This document shows, piece by piece, positions 33,355 to 33,489 of a stretch of DNA of 33,489 nucleotides. The first letter of the stretch is position 1; each line of letters opens with the position of its first letter. Source of the stretch: Veronia pacifica (GTDB lineage: Bacteria > Pseudomonadota > Gammaproteobacteria > Enterobacterales > Vibrionaceae); the NCBI RefSeq assembly GCF_001707825.1, contig NZ_LYBM01000055.1, positions 1 through 33,489 of the forward strand, read 5' to 3'. The notes beneath the pieces were generated by a model that was not told the origin of the DNA, ran no database searches, and saw nothing but the letters and a program-made list of their open reading frames with translations. The position numbers and the translations under genes were made by a program.

Positions 33355-33489
33355 TTATGCCACCTCTCGTGTTGAATTACGGCTAATAAGTGCGAGAAAG
33401 ATGGCGCTGTAACATAACCAAACAACAACTAACACTAACGCGGTCTCCAACATGCCATATGGGAATGCCACCGCGTTTAACCGGTATCC
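33355..33489 (-). CDS. DUF2878-like membrane protein, 5'-truncated by window edge
   Basis: Exactly 45 codons of open frame run from the window edge to TAA at 33355-33357, one base before the CHI-like ATG. They encode a segment with RLNAVAFPYGMLETA followed by a hydrophobic helix (LVLVVVWLCYSAIFLALI) and a short polar tail. This fits the C-terminal end of the small membrane protein DUF2878 usually found upstream of CHI-like and DUF3833 genes. The family call rests on that gene order and a short fragment. Confidence 0.6.
   Translation of the reverse strand, partial: GYRLNAVAFPYGMLETALVLVVVWLCYSAIFLALISRNSTREVA

Overview
The window looks like part of a chromosome of a marine gammaproteobacterium, most likely Vibrionaceae (Vibrio, Photobacterium, Grimontia or Enterovibrio type). 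The reasons are the AT-leaning base composition, an ECF sigma factor paired with a DUF3379-like anti-sigma factor, a secreted vibriolysin-type M4 protease, a sodium/alanine symporter, yciH, a full-length patZ-type acetyltransferase and a DUF2878 / chalcone-isomerase-like / DUF3833 cluster at the right edge. All identifications come from reading the sequence; no database search was run.

Left part (1-6.4 kb): mostly minus-strand genes. These are a truncated short-chain dehydrogenase, a GNAT acetyltransferase, a Tat-exported GMC oxidoreductase with a clear terminator, an ECF sigma/anti-sigma pair with overlapping reading frames, an unrecognised 162-aa protein, and a small conserved-looking 72-aa protein. 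Upstream of the small gene lies a 30-bp perfect palindrome that contains a consensus-like LexA (SOS) box.

Middle part (6.4-16.1 kb): an exoprotease region. An S41 peptidase and an M4 metallopeptidase, both with signal peptides, end in P/Homo B domains about 63% identical to each other, and both genes end in terminators with the same 8-bp stem. Between them are a periplasmic GlcG/HbpS-type protein that probably starts at TTG, a DinB-GNAT gene pair and an ISL3-type transposase remnant. A NIPSNAP protein and a GntR/FCD regulator follow.

Accessory-looking stretch (16.1-18.8 kb): a long gene-poor, AT-rich region. It contains a candidate minus-strand small RNA of about 220 nt with promoter and terminator, a small protein with a possible ribbon-helix-helix fold plus coiled coil, a strong hairpin, and a membrane-anchored DUF2726 protein.

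Right part (18.8-33.5 kb): AGCS symporter, yciH, a lone tyrosine recombinase whose stop codon abuts that of a convergent D-Ala-D-Ala ligase, a VOC protein, a SPOR lipoprotein, patZ, a cupredoxin, a YbjD/OLD-type ATPase-TOPRIM nuclease, a small membrane protein, a GNAT gene broken by one amber codon, a methyltransferase with a TTG start, and the DUF2878/CHI-like/DUF3833 cluster running off the edge. No tRNA, rRNA, CRISPR array, intact insertion sequence or prophage was seen.
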